NCBI RefSeq assembly: GCF_001510895.1
Contig: NZ_LPWA01000057.1
Span: forward strand, 1-64,000
From: Mesorhizobium loti
GTDB taxonomy: Bacteria > Pseudomonadota > Alphaproteobacteria > Rhizobiales > Rhizobiaceae
Length of the DNA stretch: 64,000 nucleotides
Direction of reading: 5' to 3'
Positions 26,999 to 34,484 of the stretch are shown here, in pieces. The translations under genes and the position numbers were made by a program. Positions within the stretch are counted from its first letter, which is position 1. Every line of letters starts with the position of its first letter. The notes under the pieces were generated by a model, which saw only the letters and a list, made by a program, of their open reading frames with translations, made no database searches and was not told where the DNA came from.

Positions 26999-28106
26999 GC
27001 CGCTGCTCCCCCTGGCGCCCTCATGCGTTTTTCAATGCGGATGATGACCAGCGCCAGAATGCCGAGCAGCACGGCCGCGGCAAGGAAGAAGCCGGCCGTG
27101 TCGAGCATCGATTGCAGCATCACCACATAGATGATGGCGAGTTCGAAGGCGAAGCCGGCATAGGCCACCCAGCGCAAGCCCCGGCTCTCGCGGCCGCCGA
27201 GCATGATCGCCGCGACGATGCCGGCAAGCGCAACCGCCGAGGCAATGGCAAAGCCGCCGTTGTAGCTCGCCTCGTCGGCCAGTTCGAACTGGACCATCGC
27301 CAGGCCGGTGAGAAAGCCGATGAGCGCGTGCAAGGGCAGCCGGCCGCCGAGCTGCACGATCCTGTCGACGGGTTCGGCGGCGAAGATTGCGGCCGCGAAC
27401 AGCAGCGCCGAGACGAGCACAAGCGGAATGGCGACCTGAAGCGTGTTGTGGTCCATCGCCAGCAGCACGAGATAGAACAGGATCGACAGAATGATCAGGT
27501 GCCGCGCCGCCTGGCTGCGTGTCCAGAATGAAATGGCAAATAGCACCAGCGCAATTGCCGCGAAGAGATATGGAAACTCGGCCCGGCGGAAAAATCCGCC
27601 CCATTTGAAGAACAGCCAGGCGTCGGCGATGCCGACGGAGGCGATGGTGAGCGGGTTCGAGCGCAGGGCAATCGCCGCGAGCGCCGTGCCGGCGCACCAT
27701 GTCAGCAATGGCGAGGCCTCGTCGCCCGACAGGTGGTACATCTGGCCGATCAGCGCGATCGATCCGCCAAAGGCTGCGGCAGCAACGATCCATAGCGCCT
27801 CGCCGATCGCCGCATGGTCGCGCGTCTCAGAAAAGCGCCACCGACATAGCCGCCCAGGATGACGGCAAACAGCGCCGCCACGCGCGCCAGCCGCGGGATG
27901 GCTTCCCAGTTGGCGGCGACGAAGATCAGGATCGCGGCGCCGAACAGCAACGCGGCCATCATCGCCAGGATCGAGCCGAAGCTCAGCGAGGTGCGCTCGT
28001 AGACGCCCACGTCGCGCGCCAATGCATCCGCCGTCGGCGCATCGATCAGGCCCGCCTCCCGCCAGCGGGCGATATCCGCCCTCACCCTTGTCGCATAACC
28101 CGCCAT
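26995..28106 (-). pseudogene. DUF2157 membrane protein, frameshifted
   Basis: The N-terminal 85 residues or so (RADIARWREAGLIDAPTADAL, then LGGYVGGAFL) are in one frame. The remainder, from IGEALWIVAAAAFGG and QMYHLSGDEAS to the end, is in another, with the shift near 27818-27825. Adding one base restores a typical DUF2157 protein of about 370 residues with some ten membrane helices. It precedes, and overlaps by 4 bases, the GDYXXLXY gene, which is broken in the same manner. Confidence 0.78.
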
Positions 28107-28217
28107 GCGCTTCCCCCGAGCTTGGTCATTTTTTCAGCCTGGACGCCCAAACCGTTGACGCAGCGGCATTTTCCGATTCGGTCTTCTTTGTGTCGCAAGC
28201 GCGAACGGCCGTTAATG

Positions 28218-28240
28218 TTGCATTGCACAATTTGCATTGC
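28218..28240. promoter_or_regulatory. Direct repeat TTGCATTGC upstream of the DUF1127 locus
   Basis: TTGCATTGC occurs at 28218-28226 and again at 28232-28240, about 100 bases before the first DUF1127 start codon. It is a possible activator or sigma-factor site, but no exact promoter consensus can be assigned by eye. Confidence 0.3.
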
Positions 28241-28340
28241 TGCCATGCGCCAATGGCACTTTTAAACCGATATGATCCCACCTATTTTCTGTTCGTACAC
28301 AAACGGAATGATCCGAACCAAAGACGAAACGAGCACTACC

Positions 28341-28481
28341 ATGAACCTGATCCGCAACTACCGCAACTGGCGCCGCTACCGGGAAACCGTTTCCGAGCTG
28401 AGCCGCCTGTCGAACCGTGAACTGACCGACCTCGGCATCAGCCGCAGCGACATCCACTACGTCGCCCGCAAGGCGGTCTAA
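28341..28481 (+). CDS. DUF1127 small protein (first copy)
   Basis: The 46-residue product MNLIRNYRNWRRYRETVSEL, with LSNRELTDLGISRSDI after it, is a complete DUF1127 protein, very basic and with the conserved L-NR-L-D-GI core. In Rhodobacter sphaeroides the DUF1127 protein CcaF1 is an RNA-binding protein made from the same transcript as CCUCCUCCC-motif sRNAs. The layout here is the same, so an RNA-linked role is likely. The second copy follows after 50 bases containing a hairpin. Confidence 0.93.
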   Translation: MNLIRNYRNWRRYRETVSELSRLSNRELTDLGISRSDIHYVARKAV

Positions 28482-28486
28482 TCCGC

Positions 28487-28516
28487 TTCGGACCGCGAAT
28501 GGTCCGAACCAGTTTT
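28487..28516 (+). terminator. Hairpin with T-run between the DUF1127 genes
   Basis: TTCGGACC (28487-28494) pairs perfectly with GGTCCGAA (28501-28508) around six bases; CCAG and five T residues follow. It may end part of the transcripts (attenuation) or stabilise the upstream mRNA, lowering the second DUF1127 gene and the RNAs behind it. Confidence 0.65.
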
Positions 28517-28531
28517 TGAAAGAGTAAGGCA

Positions 28532-28672
28532 ATGAACCTGATCCGCAGCTATCGTAACTGGCGCGTTTATCGCGAGACGGTTTCCGAGCTGGGTCGGCTT
28601 TCGAACCGCCAGCTCCATGATCTCGGCATCGTACGCGACGAGATCAAGATGATCGCCCGCAAGGCGGTCTAA
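28532..28672 (+). CDS. DUF1127 small protein (second copy)
   Basis: The 46-residue protein starts MNLIRSYRNWRVYRETVSEL and ends in KMIARKAV. It is the same length as the first copy and shares most residues, so the pair is a tandem duplication. GAGTAAGGCA precedes the ATG. Its stop lies only 14 bases before the first hairpin of the downstream sRNA, which suggests that the sRNAs are in the 3' part of this transcript or start inside it. Confidence 0.93.
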   Translation: MNLIRSYRNWRVYRETVSELGRLSNRQLHDLGIVRDEIKMIARKAV

Positions 28673-28683
28673 GCAAGGCATTT

Positions 28684-28800
28684 CGCCAGGGTCGACCTCC
28701 TCCCCGACCCTGACGGATACGGTCAACCTTCACCTCCTCCCGAGGGTTGACCACCGAAACGGCGCCCGCCGGACCTCCTCCCCCGGCGGGCGTTGTTCTC
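28684..28800 (+). ncRNA. Anti-Shine-Dalgarno sRNA, copy 1 (alpha-r14/CcsR-like)
   Basis: Three consecutive hairpins each show CCTCCTCCC in the loop. Hairpin 1 pairs CAGGGTCG/CGACCCTG (28687-28712), loop motif 28696. Hairpin 2 pairs GGTCAACC/GGTTGACC (28721-28752), loop motif 28733. Hairpin 3 pairs CGCCCGCCGG/CCGGCGGGCG (28763-28792), loop motif 28774, and ends in TTGTTCTC, a terminator. This is the architecture of the alphaproteobacterial CCUCCUCCC sRNAs (alpha-r14/NfeR1 in Sinorhizobium, CcsR in Rhodobacter), which pair with ribosome sites of target mRNAs. Exact ends are estimated. Confidence 0.88.
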
Positions 28801-28837
28801 CAAAAGGTTTCGCCCCTTTCCAAGGCGACAAGGAATT

Positions 28838-28957
28838 TCGTCAAAGCCGACCTCCTCCCCGGCTATGACGAATACGGTCGATCTTCACCTCCTCCCGAGG
28901 ATCGACCCCCAAAACGACACCCGCCGGACCTCCTCCCCCGGCGGGTGTTGTTGTTTT
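28838..28957 (+). ncRNA. Anti-Shine-Dalgarno sRNA, copy 2 (alpha-r14/CcsR-like)
   Basis: This copy repeats the three-hairpin plan. Hairpin 1 pairs GTCA-AGCCG with CGGCT-TGAC (28840-28869), hairpin 2 GGTCGATC/GATCGACC (28876-28907), hairpin 3 ACCCGCCGG/CCGGCGGGT (28919-28946), followed by GTTGTTGTTTT, a terminator. Loop motifs CCTCCTCCC start at 28851, 28888 and 28929, with the same 37- and 41-base spacings as copy 1. Stem bases differ from copy 1 in compensating pairs, which is strong evidence that the structure is kept. Confidence 0.9.
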
Positions 28958-28958
28958 C

Positions 28959-29036
28959 AGAGCAATTCCAGGAAAAGTGTGTAACGGTTGGGCTCGGCGA
29001 CTTCGCCGTAGCCTTCCGTCCGGAATTGGGTAGAGC
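28959..29036. repeat. Dispersed repeat, family B (copy 3)
   Basis: AGAGCAATTCCAGGAAAAGTGTG at the left and CTTCCGTCCGGAATTG at the right match the family-B elements. In the middle is a short hairpin-forming insert (GGCTCGGCGACTTCGCCGTAGCC). It separates the second sRNA from trmFO. Confidence 0.7.
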
Positions 29037-29118
29037 AAGTTGTTGGGGCAGACCTCCCGCATCAGCGCGTCGAAGCCGGCAATTGCAATCGTTGGCCCAA
29101 GCGACTATTCCGGCGCAC

Positions 29119-31608
29119 ATGAGCAAAAATCCCGTACACGTCATCGGCGGCGGGCTCGCCGGCTCCGAAGCCGCATGGCAGATGGCGCAAGCCGGCGTTC
29201 CGGTCGTGCTGCATGAAATGCGCCCGGTGCGCGGCACCGACGCCCATAAGACCGATGGTCTGGCCGAGCTTGTCTGCTCCAATTCCTTCCGCTCGGACGA
29301 TGCCGAGACTAATGCGGTCGGCCTTCTGCATGCCGAAATGCGGCTCGCCGGCTCGCTGATCATGAGCGCCGGCGATGCGCATCAGGTCCCGGCTGGCGGC
29401 GCCCTTGCCGTCGACCGCGACGGCTTTTCCGATGCGGTGACCGCGAAGATCGAGGCTCATCCGCTGATCGCGATCCAGCGCCAGGAAGTACCTGGACTGC
29501 CGCCGGCGGAGTGGGACCAGGCGATCATCGCAACCGGCCCGCTGACCGCGCCCTCGCTCGCCCAGTCGATCGCCGAGGCAACGGGCGCCGATGCGCTCGC
29601 CTTCTTCGATGCGATAGCCCCAATCGTGCATTTCGACACGATCGACATGAATACCTGCTGGTTCCAGTCGCGCTACGACAAGGTCGGTCCGGGCGGCACC
29701 GGCAAGGACTACATCAACTGCCCGATGGACAAGGAGCAATATCTCGCTTTCGTGGCGGCGCTGCTGGAGGGGCAAAAAACCGAGTTCAAGCAATGGGAAG
29801 GCACGCCTTATTTCGACGGCTGCCTGCCGATCGAGGTGATGGCCGAGCGCGGCGTCGAGACCCTGCGCTATGGGCCGATGAAGCCGATGGGCCTCACCAA
29901 CGTCCACAATCCGTCGGTCAAGGCCTATGCGGTCGTGCAGCTCCGCCAGGACAATGCGCTTGGCACGCTCTACAACATGGTCGGCTTCCAGACCAAGCTG
30001 AAGCATGCCGAGCAGGTGCGCATCTTCCGCACCATTCCGGGGCTTGAAAACGCGGACTTCGCACGGCTCGGCGGCCTGCACCGCAACACCTACATCAATT
30101 CGCCGACGCTGCTCGATCCGTCGCTGCAGCTGAAATCGCGGCCGGGCCTGCGTTTTGCCGGCCAGATCACCGGCTGCGAGGGCTATGTCGAAAGCGCCGC
30201 GATCGGCCTGCTCGCCGGCCGTTTCGCCGCCGCCGAGCGGCTCGGCCAGGCGCCCTCCCTGCCGCCGGCGACCACCGCTTTCGGCGCGCTGCTCAACCAC
30301 ATCACCGGTGGCCATATCGTGTCGGACGACGAGCCGGGCAAACGCTCCTTCCAGCCGATGAACGTCAATTTCGGCCTGTTCCCGCCGGTCGAGGCTCCGA
30401 AGGTCGAGGGCAAGCGACTGCGCGGCAAAGATAAGACCGTCGCCAAAAGGCACGCCATAACCTCGCGCGCATTGGCCGATTGCAGGGAGTGGCTGGGGCT
30501 GCGGCGCGGGCGCAAGCTGCAGAATAATACCGCTAAAGTCAGTTTCAGCACTAGACCTGCGACTCCCGGCGTGCACTATCGAGAAGTTAGGCGCCGGGCT
30601 TTCACAATGAGCGAAACTAGACGTTATCAGGTCTTTATATCATCAACCTATGATGATTTGCGTGAGGAACGCCAGCAATCCACTCAAGCGATCCTTGAAA
30701 TGGGTCACTTTCCTTCTGGCATGGAACTGTTCCCTGCTTCTGACTCTTCACAGTGGGAGTTGATCAAACGAGTTATCGCGGAGTGCGATTACTACATAGT
30801 AATTGTTGGGGGTCGATACGGTAATATTGGAGGAGATGGTATTAGCTATACTGAAATGGAGTATAACTTTGCACTGCAATCTTCAATTCCCGTCCTCGGT
30901 TTCGTTCGAAAGGACATAGGGCAGATACCCACTAAATTCTCCGAAAATACCCTAGAAGGAAAGGAAAAACTTCAGGCTTTCCGGCAAAAAGTTATGTCGA
31001 AGACCTGCCGTCTATTCGACTCTGCGAGTGAACTTGGTATGGCAGTGATGAAGAGCCTTACGAATGAGATGCGGATCAATCCCAGAGAAGGATGGGTCCC
31101 TGCGCAACAAGCTAAATCCACTAAAGACTATGAAAAAGAGAAAGAGCTTCACGATCTCGTAGAAACAATATCGAAGGAAAACGAGAGACTTAAGCGCCGC
31201 ATTAGAGATGGTACATTGAAAATTGCGGGGTTGAAAACTTCCGATCTAGCTCAAGGATCCGACCGACACGAACTGAAGATTGGTTTTAATAATAGAGATA
31301 AAAATTATACAATATTTTCTGTATCGGTATCATGGGATGAGATTTTTCAGACCATAGGGCCGGCAATGTATGGATATATAGTACGAAAGGTTGAGCAATA
31401 TGGCCGCGACTACAACCAATACCCATTCAACAACAGCCTAGAGCATTTGATAAGAAGCTACGTCTTTGAGGACGCACAAAATAGAAAAATAGATATCAAA
31501 GAATCGGACATCGACACTATTGTCATTCATCTAAAGCAGCTTGGTTACATCGAGTACCAGGAAAACACTCATGAAGACGGAAAATTTTCGAGGGATAACT
31601 CTAACTGA
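29119..31608 (+). CDS. trmFO: TrmFO reading in frame into a DUF4062 protein
   Basis: Residues 1 to about 470 are a full TrmFO, the folate/FAD-dependent enzyme that makes 5-methyluridine at tRNA position 54. The FAD motif is [33 protein letters not shown] and [10 protein letters not shown] are family signatures. After REWLGLRRG the frame does not stop but runs through about 24 unrelated residues into a DUF4062 protein, 829 residues in total. Inserting one G in the GGG run at 30508-30510 would end TrmFO at a TAA (30525-30527), so the fusion may be an artefact. The ATG at 29119 is the natural start. Confidence 0.85.
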   Translation: MSKNPVHVIGGGLAGSEAAWQMAQAGVPVVLHEMRPVRGTDAHKTDGLAELVCSNSFRSDDAETNAVGLLHAEMRLAGSLIMSAGDAHQVPAGGALAVDRDGFSDAVTAKIEAHPLIAIQRQEVPGLPPAEWDQAIIATGPLTAPSLAQSIAEATGADALAFFDAIAPIVHFDTIDMNTCWFQSRYDKVGPGGTGKDYINCPMDKEQYLAFVAALLEGQKTEFKQWEGTPYFDGCLPIEVMAERGVETLRYGPMKPMGLTNVHNPSVKAYAVVQLRQDNALGTLYNMVGFQTKLKHAEQVRIFRTIPGLENADFARLGGLHRNTYINSPTLLDPSLQLKSRPGLRFAGQITGCEGYVESAAIGLLAGRFAAAERLGQAPSLPPATTAFGALLNHITGGHIVSDDEPGKRSFQPMNVNFGLFPPVEAPKVEGKRLRGKDKTVAKRHAITSRALADCREWLGLRRGRKLQNNTAKVSFSTRPATPGVHYREVRRRAFTMSETRRYQVFISSTYDDLREERQQSTQAILEMGHFPSGMELFPASDSSQWELIKRVIAECDYYIVIVGGRYGNIGGDGISYTEMEYNFALQSSIPVLGFVRKDIGQIPTKFSENTLEGKEKLQAFRQKVMSKTCRLFDSASELGMAVMKSLTNEMRINPREGWVPAQQAKSTKDYEKEKELHDLVETISKENERLKRRIRDGTLKIAGLKTSDLAQGSDRHELKIGFNNRDKNYTIFSVSVSWDEIFQTIGPAMYGYIVRKVEQYGRDYNQYPFNNSLEHLIRSYVFEDAQNRKIDIKESDIDTIVIHLKQLGYIEYQENTHEDGKFSRDNSN
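30607..31608 (+). CDS. DUF4062 domain protein, probably a separate acquired gene
   Basis: From MSETRRYQ on, the protein (333 residues) has an N-terminal DUF4062 domain: [16 protein letters not shown], then [11 protein letters not shown] and VGGRYG, and IPVLGFV. A coiled coil ([20 protein letters not shown]) and a C-terminal part with [19 protein letters not shown] sequence follow. DUF4062 is frequent at the N terminus of NTPase and signalling proteins, some linked with defence. The stretch is much richer in A/T than its neighbours. A different frame past the stop ([16 protein letters not shown] to 31671) looks like the true C terminus. Confidence 0.75.
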   Translation: MSETRRYQVFISSTYDDLREERQQSTQAILEMGHFPSGMELFPASDSSQWELIKRVIAECDYYIVIVGGRYGNIGGDGISYTEMEYNFALQSSIPVLGFVRKDIGQIPTKFSENTLEGKEKLQAFRQKVMSKTCRLFDSASELGMAVMKSLTNEMRINPREGWVPAQQAKSTKDYEKEKELHDLVETISKENERLKRRIRDGTLKIAGLKTSDLAQGSDRHELKIGFNNRDKNYTIFSVSVSWDEIFQTIGPAMYGYIVRKVEQYGRDYNQYPFNNSLEHLIRSYVFEDAQNRKIDIKESDIDTIVIHLKQLGYIEYQENTHEDGKFSRDNSN

Positions 31609-31673
31609 GGCTGGGGAATTGAAATTGACGCGTCTAAAGATTCAGCCAAGCAAGAATTAGAGGGAGCCTGAGC

Positions 31674-32612
31674 TCATCGATTGGAAATTTGCAATCCCGG
31701 TTTCCCAGCCTCACCCGGATTCCTCCGCACATACGCCGCCTTCAGCGTCTCCGACGTGTCGCGCGAGCCGTCATGGCTCCAGCCGGGCGGCTGGATGAGA
31801 TACTTCAGCCGCTGGCCGAACGTTAGTCCCGGCATCAGCGCGTCCTTGAACATACCGATCCATTCATGGAACGCGACCTTCAGCGGGTTGAAGGTGCCGA
31901 TGTTCTTCACGATGCCGTAGCGCGGCCGGTCTTCCGCCAGTTCCTCGACGAAGGTGCCGAACATACGATCCCAGATGATCAGCGTACCGGCGAAGTTCGC
32001 GTCGAGATAGCGCGGGTTGGTGGCGTGGTGGACGCGGTGGTGCGAGGGCGTGTTGAAGATGTATTCGAACCAACCCCACGTCTTGCCGATCGTCTCGGTG
32101 TGGATCCAGAACTGCCAGACAAGGTTGAATCCGAAGACGAAGGCGATCACTGCCGGATGGAAGCCGAGCAGCACCAGCGGCGCCTGGAGCACGAACATGA
32201 AGGTGAAGAGGCCGGTCCAGCTTTGCCTGAGCGCCGTCGAGAGGTTGTAGTGCTGGCTCGAATGGTGGTTGACATGCTCGGCCCACACCCAGCGCACCCG
32301 GTGCGCGATGCGGTGGTAAACGTAGTAGCGCAAATCATCGAGCAGGAAAGCGGTGAGAAACACCCAGATCGACAGGCCGAGATTGAAGAAGCGAAATTGC
32401 CAGAGCCACAGCAGCGCCCAGTAGGACACAACGCCGAGCAGCAGCCCGGCAACGACATTGCCGGTTCCCATCATCAGGCTGGCCAGCGTGTCGCGCGTCT
32501 CGAACGAGCCCTTGGCGCGGCCGGTGCGCACCAGCCAGAGCTCGATCAGGATCGCGGCGACGAAGAACGGGATGGCAAGCTGGGTGACCTGCGGGAAGTT
32601 GTAATCGTCCAT
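31674..32612 (-). CDS. Sterol desaturase/fatty acid hydroxylase family protein
   Basis: This 312-residue membrane di-iron enzyme has the family's three histidine boxes: HRIAH, HVNHH and HHRVHH. Four or more membrane helices surround them. The family hydroxylates or desaturates lipids; the substrate here is unknown. The ATG at 32612 overlaps the stop of the upstream gene (TGATG), so the two are coupled. An in-frame GTG precedes it by one codon. Confidence 0.9.
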   Translation of the reverse strand: MDDYNFPQVTQLAIPFFVAAILIELWLVRTGRAKGSFETRDTLASLMMGTGNVVAGLLLGVVSYWALLWLWQFRFFNLGLSIWVFLTAFLLDDLRYYVYHRIAHRVRWVWAEHVNHHSSQHYNLSTALRQSWTGLFTFMFVLQAPLVLLGFHPAVIAFVFGFNLVWQFWIHTETIGKTWGWFEYIFNTPSHHRVHHATNPRYLDANFAGTLIIWDRMFGTFVEELAEDRPRYGIVKNIGTFNPLKVAFHEWIGMFKDALMPGLTFGQRLKYLIQPPGWSHDGSRDTSETLKAAYVRRNPGEAGKPGLQISNR

Positions 32613-33037
32613 CACGCGGCCTTTCGCATCTGATCGTGCCTTTGCAGCGCTGCCGCTACTCCCAGCGCGTCGGCTTCGTCGATGAAGACAAACCGGCCAC
32701 CTTTCCAGGTGAAATCATCCATCTTCAGTGACACGACGTTCTCTTCCCGTGACAGGAAGAGAACATCGCGCGGCGTGACGATGCGCGTCAGGAAACAGTC
32801 GCCGATGCTCTGGATGATGCCGCAACGACGCGGGCCGAGATCGAGGAACGCGGCATGCCTGTCCGATGTCAGCCTGACGGCTCCAGGCTTTTCGTCAGGA
32901 AAATCCTCGGCGAAACGCGCGAGCGCCTGGTCCGCGCCCGAAAGCGTCGCGGTCGTGGTGCCGCCGGTGAAATGCACGGCCGCGACCGACAGCGCGATGC
33001 CGAACACGACAAGGACGACCAGGACTGGCAGGCTCAT
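32612..33037 (-). CDS. Membrane-anchored hypothetical protein
   Basis: The 141-residue protein has one N-terminal helix (LPVLVVLVVFGIALSVAAV) and a soluble part of about 115 residues with no recognised domain. Notable segments are LGPRRCGIIQSIGDCFLTRI and KMDDFTWKGGRFVFIDEADA. Its stop overlaps the start of the hydroxylase gene, so the two are probably made together. The ATG at 33037 is used; a GTG at 33085 would add 16 basic residues. GGAGGAG lies about 12 bases upstream. Confidence 0.65.
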   Translation of the reverse strand: MSLPVLVVLVVFGIALSVAAVHFTGGTTTATLSGADQALARFAEDFPDEKPGAVRLTSDRHAAFLDLGPRRCGIIQSIGDCFLTRIVTPRDVLFLSREENVVSLKMDDFTWKGGRFVFIDEADALGVAAALQRHDQMRKAA

Positions 33038-33118
33038 GGAAAGGCGGCTCCTCCGGCGGCTCGCATTTCTTCGATGCGAGTCCACACGGCAGAACCCCTA
33101 GCATAATTGACGTTTACG

Positions 33119-33967
33119 TCAAATGGGCGACCAGCCGCGCATGGCATGGCGCAAGAGCAGCCAGTGCCGACGCAAGGTCGAGAGCGTCGCTATGCCCACC
33201 AGTGGGGACCGGCCCGCCTTCTCCATCTTGTCGAGATAGGCGCGTGTCAGCGCAAGCGGCAGGAAGGCCGGGCGAAGCAACACGGGGAGCGCCGGCGCGC
33301 CCTTCTCGAAGGCGCCGAGATGCTCCCGCGCCAGCGCGATCATCGCCGCCACCGCTCGCTTCGCGGCAGCATCGCCCTCGCCTTTGACGAACTCTTCCGG
33401 CGTCGTCCCGGCTGCCGCCAGGATGTCGGCGGGAATGAAGCACTGTCCGCGCTGACGGTGCAGCGGCAGCAAGAGCAGCAGGCCGGTGATCGCCTGCGCG
33501 CAACCTGCCCTGCCCGCCAGTTCGGCAAAGCGCGGCGCGGCAGTTGGATCGAGCACCATCGCCGTAAGCTGGATGAGCGCCGCGGCCGTCTCGCCGCAAT
33601 AGCCCTCAAGGTCGGTTCGCGACGGCATCGGATCGTCGTAGAGATCGAAGATGCGCGCCTCGAGCATGTTGTCGAAAGCGGTCTTCGGCAGTTGATAGGC
33701 AGCGATGGTCGCCCTCAGCGCATCGGCGGTCGGATGGCCCGTTTCCGCATCGCCTTCGGCCATGATGACGTCACGCCACCACCGCAGCCGGACCTCGCCC
33801 GGCAGCGGCTCATGAATACGATCGCGGACGCTGGCGACCTCGGCGTTGAAGGCATAGAGCGCGAGCAGCGCCTCGCGTTTGTCGGCGGGCGCGTAGAGTG
33901 CCGAAAGATAGCGATTATGATCGGCGGCCCGCACCCCGTCCATGACCATGGTTGAAGCGACGGCCAT
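33119..33967 (-). CDS. Phytoene/squalene synthase family protein (NDUFAF6-like)
   Basis: The 282-residue protein has the isoprenoid-synthase fold: RLRWWRDVIMAE and DLYDDPMPSRTDLEGYC align with the two Asp-rich regions, of which the first is degenerate. It resembles NDUFAF6, the mitochondrial complex I assembly factor of this family, more than carotenoid enzymes, and no carotenoid genes are nearby. The gene starts directly at the end of an NDUFAF3-like gene, supporting that reading (inference). Confidence 0.78.
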   Translation of the reverse strand: MAVASTMVMDGVRAADHNRYLSALYAPADKREALLALYAFNAEVASVRDRIHEPLPGEVRLRWWRDVIMAEGDAETGHPTADALRATIAAYQLPKTAFDNMLEARIFDLYDDPMPSRTDLEGYCGETAAALIQLTAMVLDPTAAPRFAELAGRAGCAQAITGLLLLLPLHRQRGQCFIPADILAAAGTTPEEFVKGEGDAAAKRAVAAMIALAREHLGAFEKGAPALPVLLRPAFLPLALTRAYLDKMEKAGRSPLVGIATLSTLRRHWLLLRHAMRGWSPI

Positions 33968-34357
33968 TCAATCGACGGCAATCAGCGCTGCGGCCACGGC
34001 GCGGTCTTCGGCCAAAAGCACGTTGTAGGTGCGCACCGCCGCGCCAGTCGACATCGGATCGGCCGAGATGCCGGCCTCCTTGAACGCGGCGCGCAGCGCC
34101 GCAGGCAGCGGCCGCAGATCCTTGCCGGTGCCGACCAGCAGGATCTCGACCTTGTCCGCTTGGGCGAACAGCTTGTCGAAGTCGGAAGTCTTCAGCGCCA
34201 GCGGATCGGCCGGCTCCCAGCCATGGATGCCGGACGGCAGGCAGAGCAGCGAGCCGCGATGCGACATGTCGGCAAAGCGGAAGCCGCCATTGCCATAGGC
34301 TTCGATCGGCGCCCTGCCCGGGAAATGCGCCTCGCGGATGACGATGCCTTTGGCCAT
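33968..34357 (-). CDS. Mth938-like domain protein (NDUFAF3-like)
   Basis: This 129-residue protein belongs to the Mth938/NDUFAF3 family. Typical parts are IEAYGNGGFRFADMSHRGSL, VEILLVGTGKDLRPLPAALR and MSTGAAVRTYNVLLAEDR. In eukaryotes NDUFAF3 helps build respiratory complex I. In alphaproteobacteria its gene is often found beside secDF, as here. Its stop abuts the start of the NDUFAF6-like gene. A family-A repeat and a long hairpin separate it from secDF. Confidence 0.85.
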   Translation of the reverse strand: MAKGIVIREAHFPGRAPIEAYGNGGFRFADMSHRGSLLCLPSGIHGWEPADPLALKTSDFDKLFAQADKVEILLVGTGKDLRPLPAALRAAFKEAGISADPMSTGAAVRTYNVLLAEDRAVAAALIAVD

Positions 34358-34363
34358 GGGTCT

Positions 34364-34413
34364 AGAGCATGATGCCGAAAAGTGTGGAGCGGTTTTCGGA
34401 CAACATCATGTTC
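34364..34413. repeat. Dispersed repeat, family A (short relative)
   Basis: GCATGATG at the left pairs with CATCATG at the right; the core CGAAAAGTGTGGAGCGGTTTTCGG matches the plan of the copies at 11795 and 22351. It lies between secDF and the NDUFAF3-like gene. Confidence 0.7.
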
Positions 34414-34427
34414 TATCTCTTTGATTT

Positions 34428-34477
34428 AGAGCCGGATTCAGATTTCAGGTCGACTCGACCTGAAATCATCCGGCTCT
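34428..34477. repeat. Long hairpin downstream of secDF-upstream genes
   Basis: AGAGCCGGAT (34428-34437) pairs with ATCCGGCTCT (34468-34477), and inside it GATTTCAGGTCGA (34441-34453) pairs with TCGACCTGAAATC (34455-34467) around a single base. The whole makes a nearly 50-base hairpin with a three-base bulge. It starts 8 bases past the secDF stop codon (minus strand), so it may protect the 3' end of the upstream mRNA; no T-run is seen. Confidence 0.75.
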
Positions 34478-34484
34478 GGCGGCG

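Noticed and set aside
25030..28106. Genomic island integrated at tRNA-Leu
   Set aside because: There is no integrase, no duplicated tRNA 3' end and no other mobile gene; only one lower-GC gene follows the tRNA.
28684..28957. CRISPR-like repeats
   Set aside because: The repeated CCTCCTCCC words lie in loops of three different hairpins per copy, two copies only, without equal spacers; the pattern is of an sRNA family.
33119..33967. Carotenoid or hopanoid biosynthesis
   Set aside because: The phytoene-synthase-like gene has a degenerate first Asp-rich motif and no desaturase, cyclase or squalene genes nearby; the NDUFAF6-like reading fits better.
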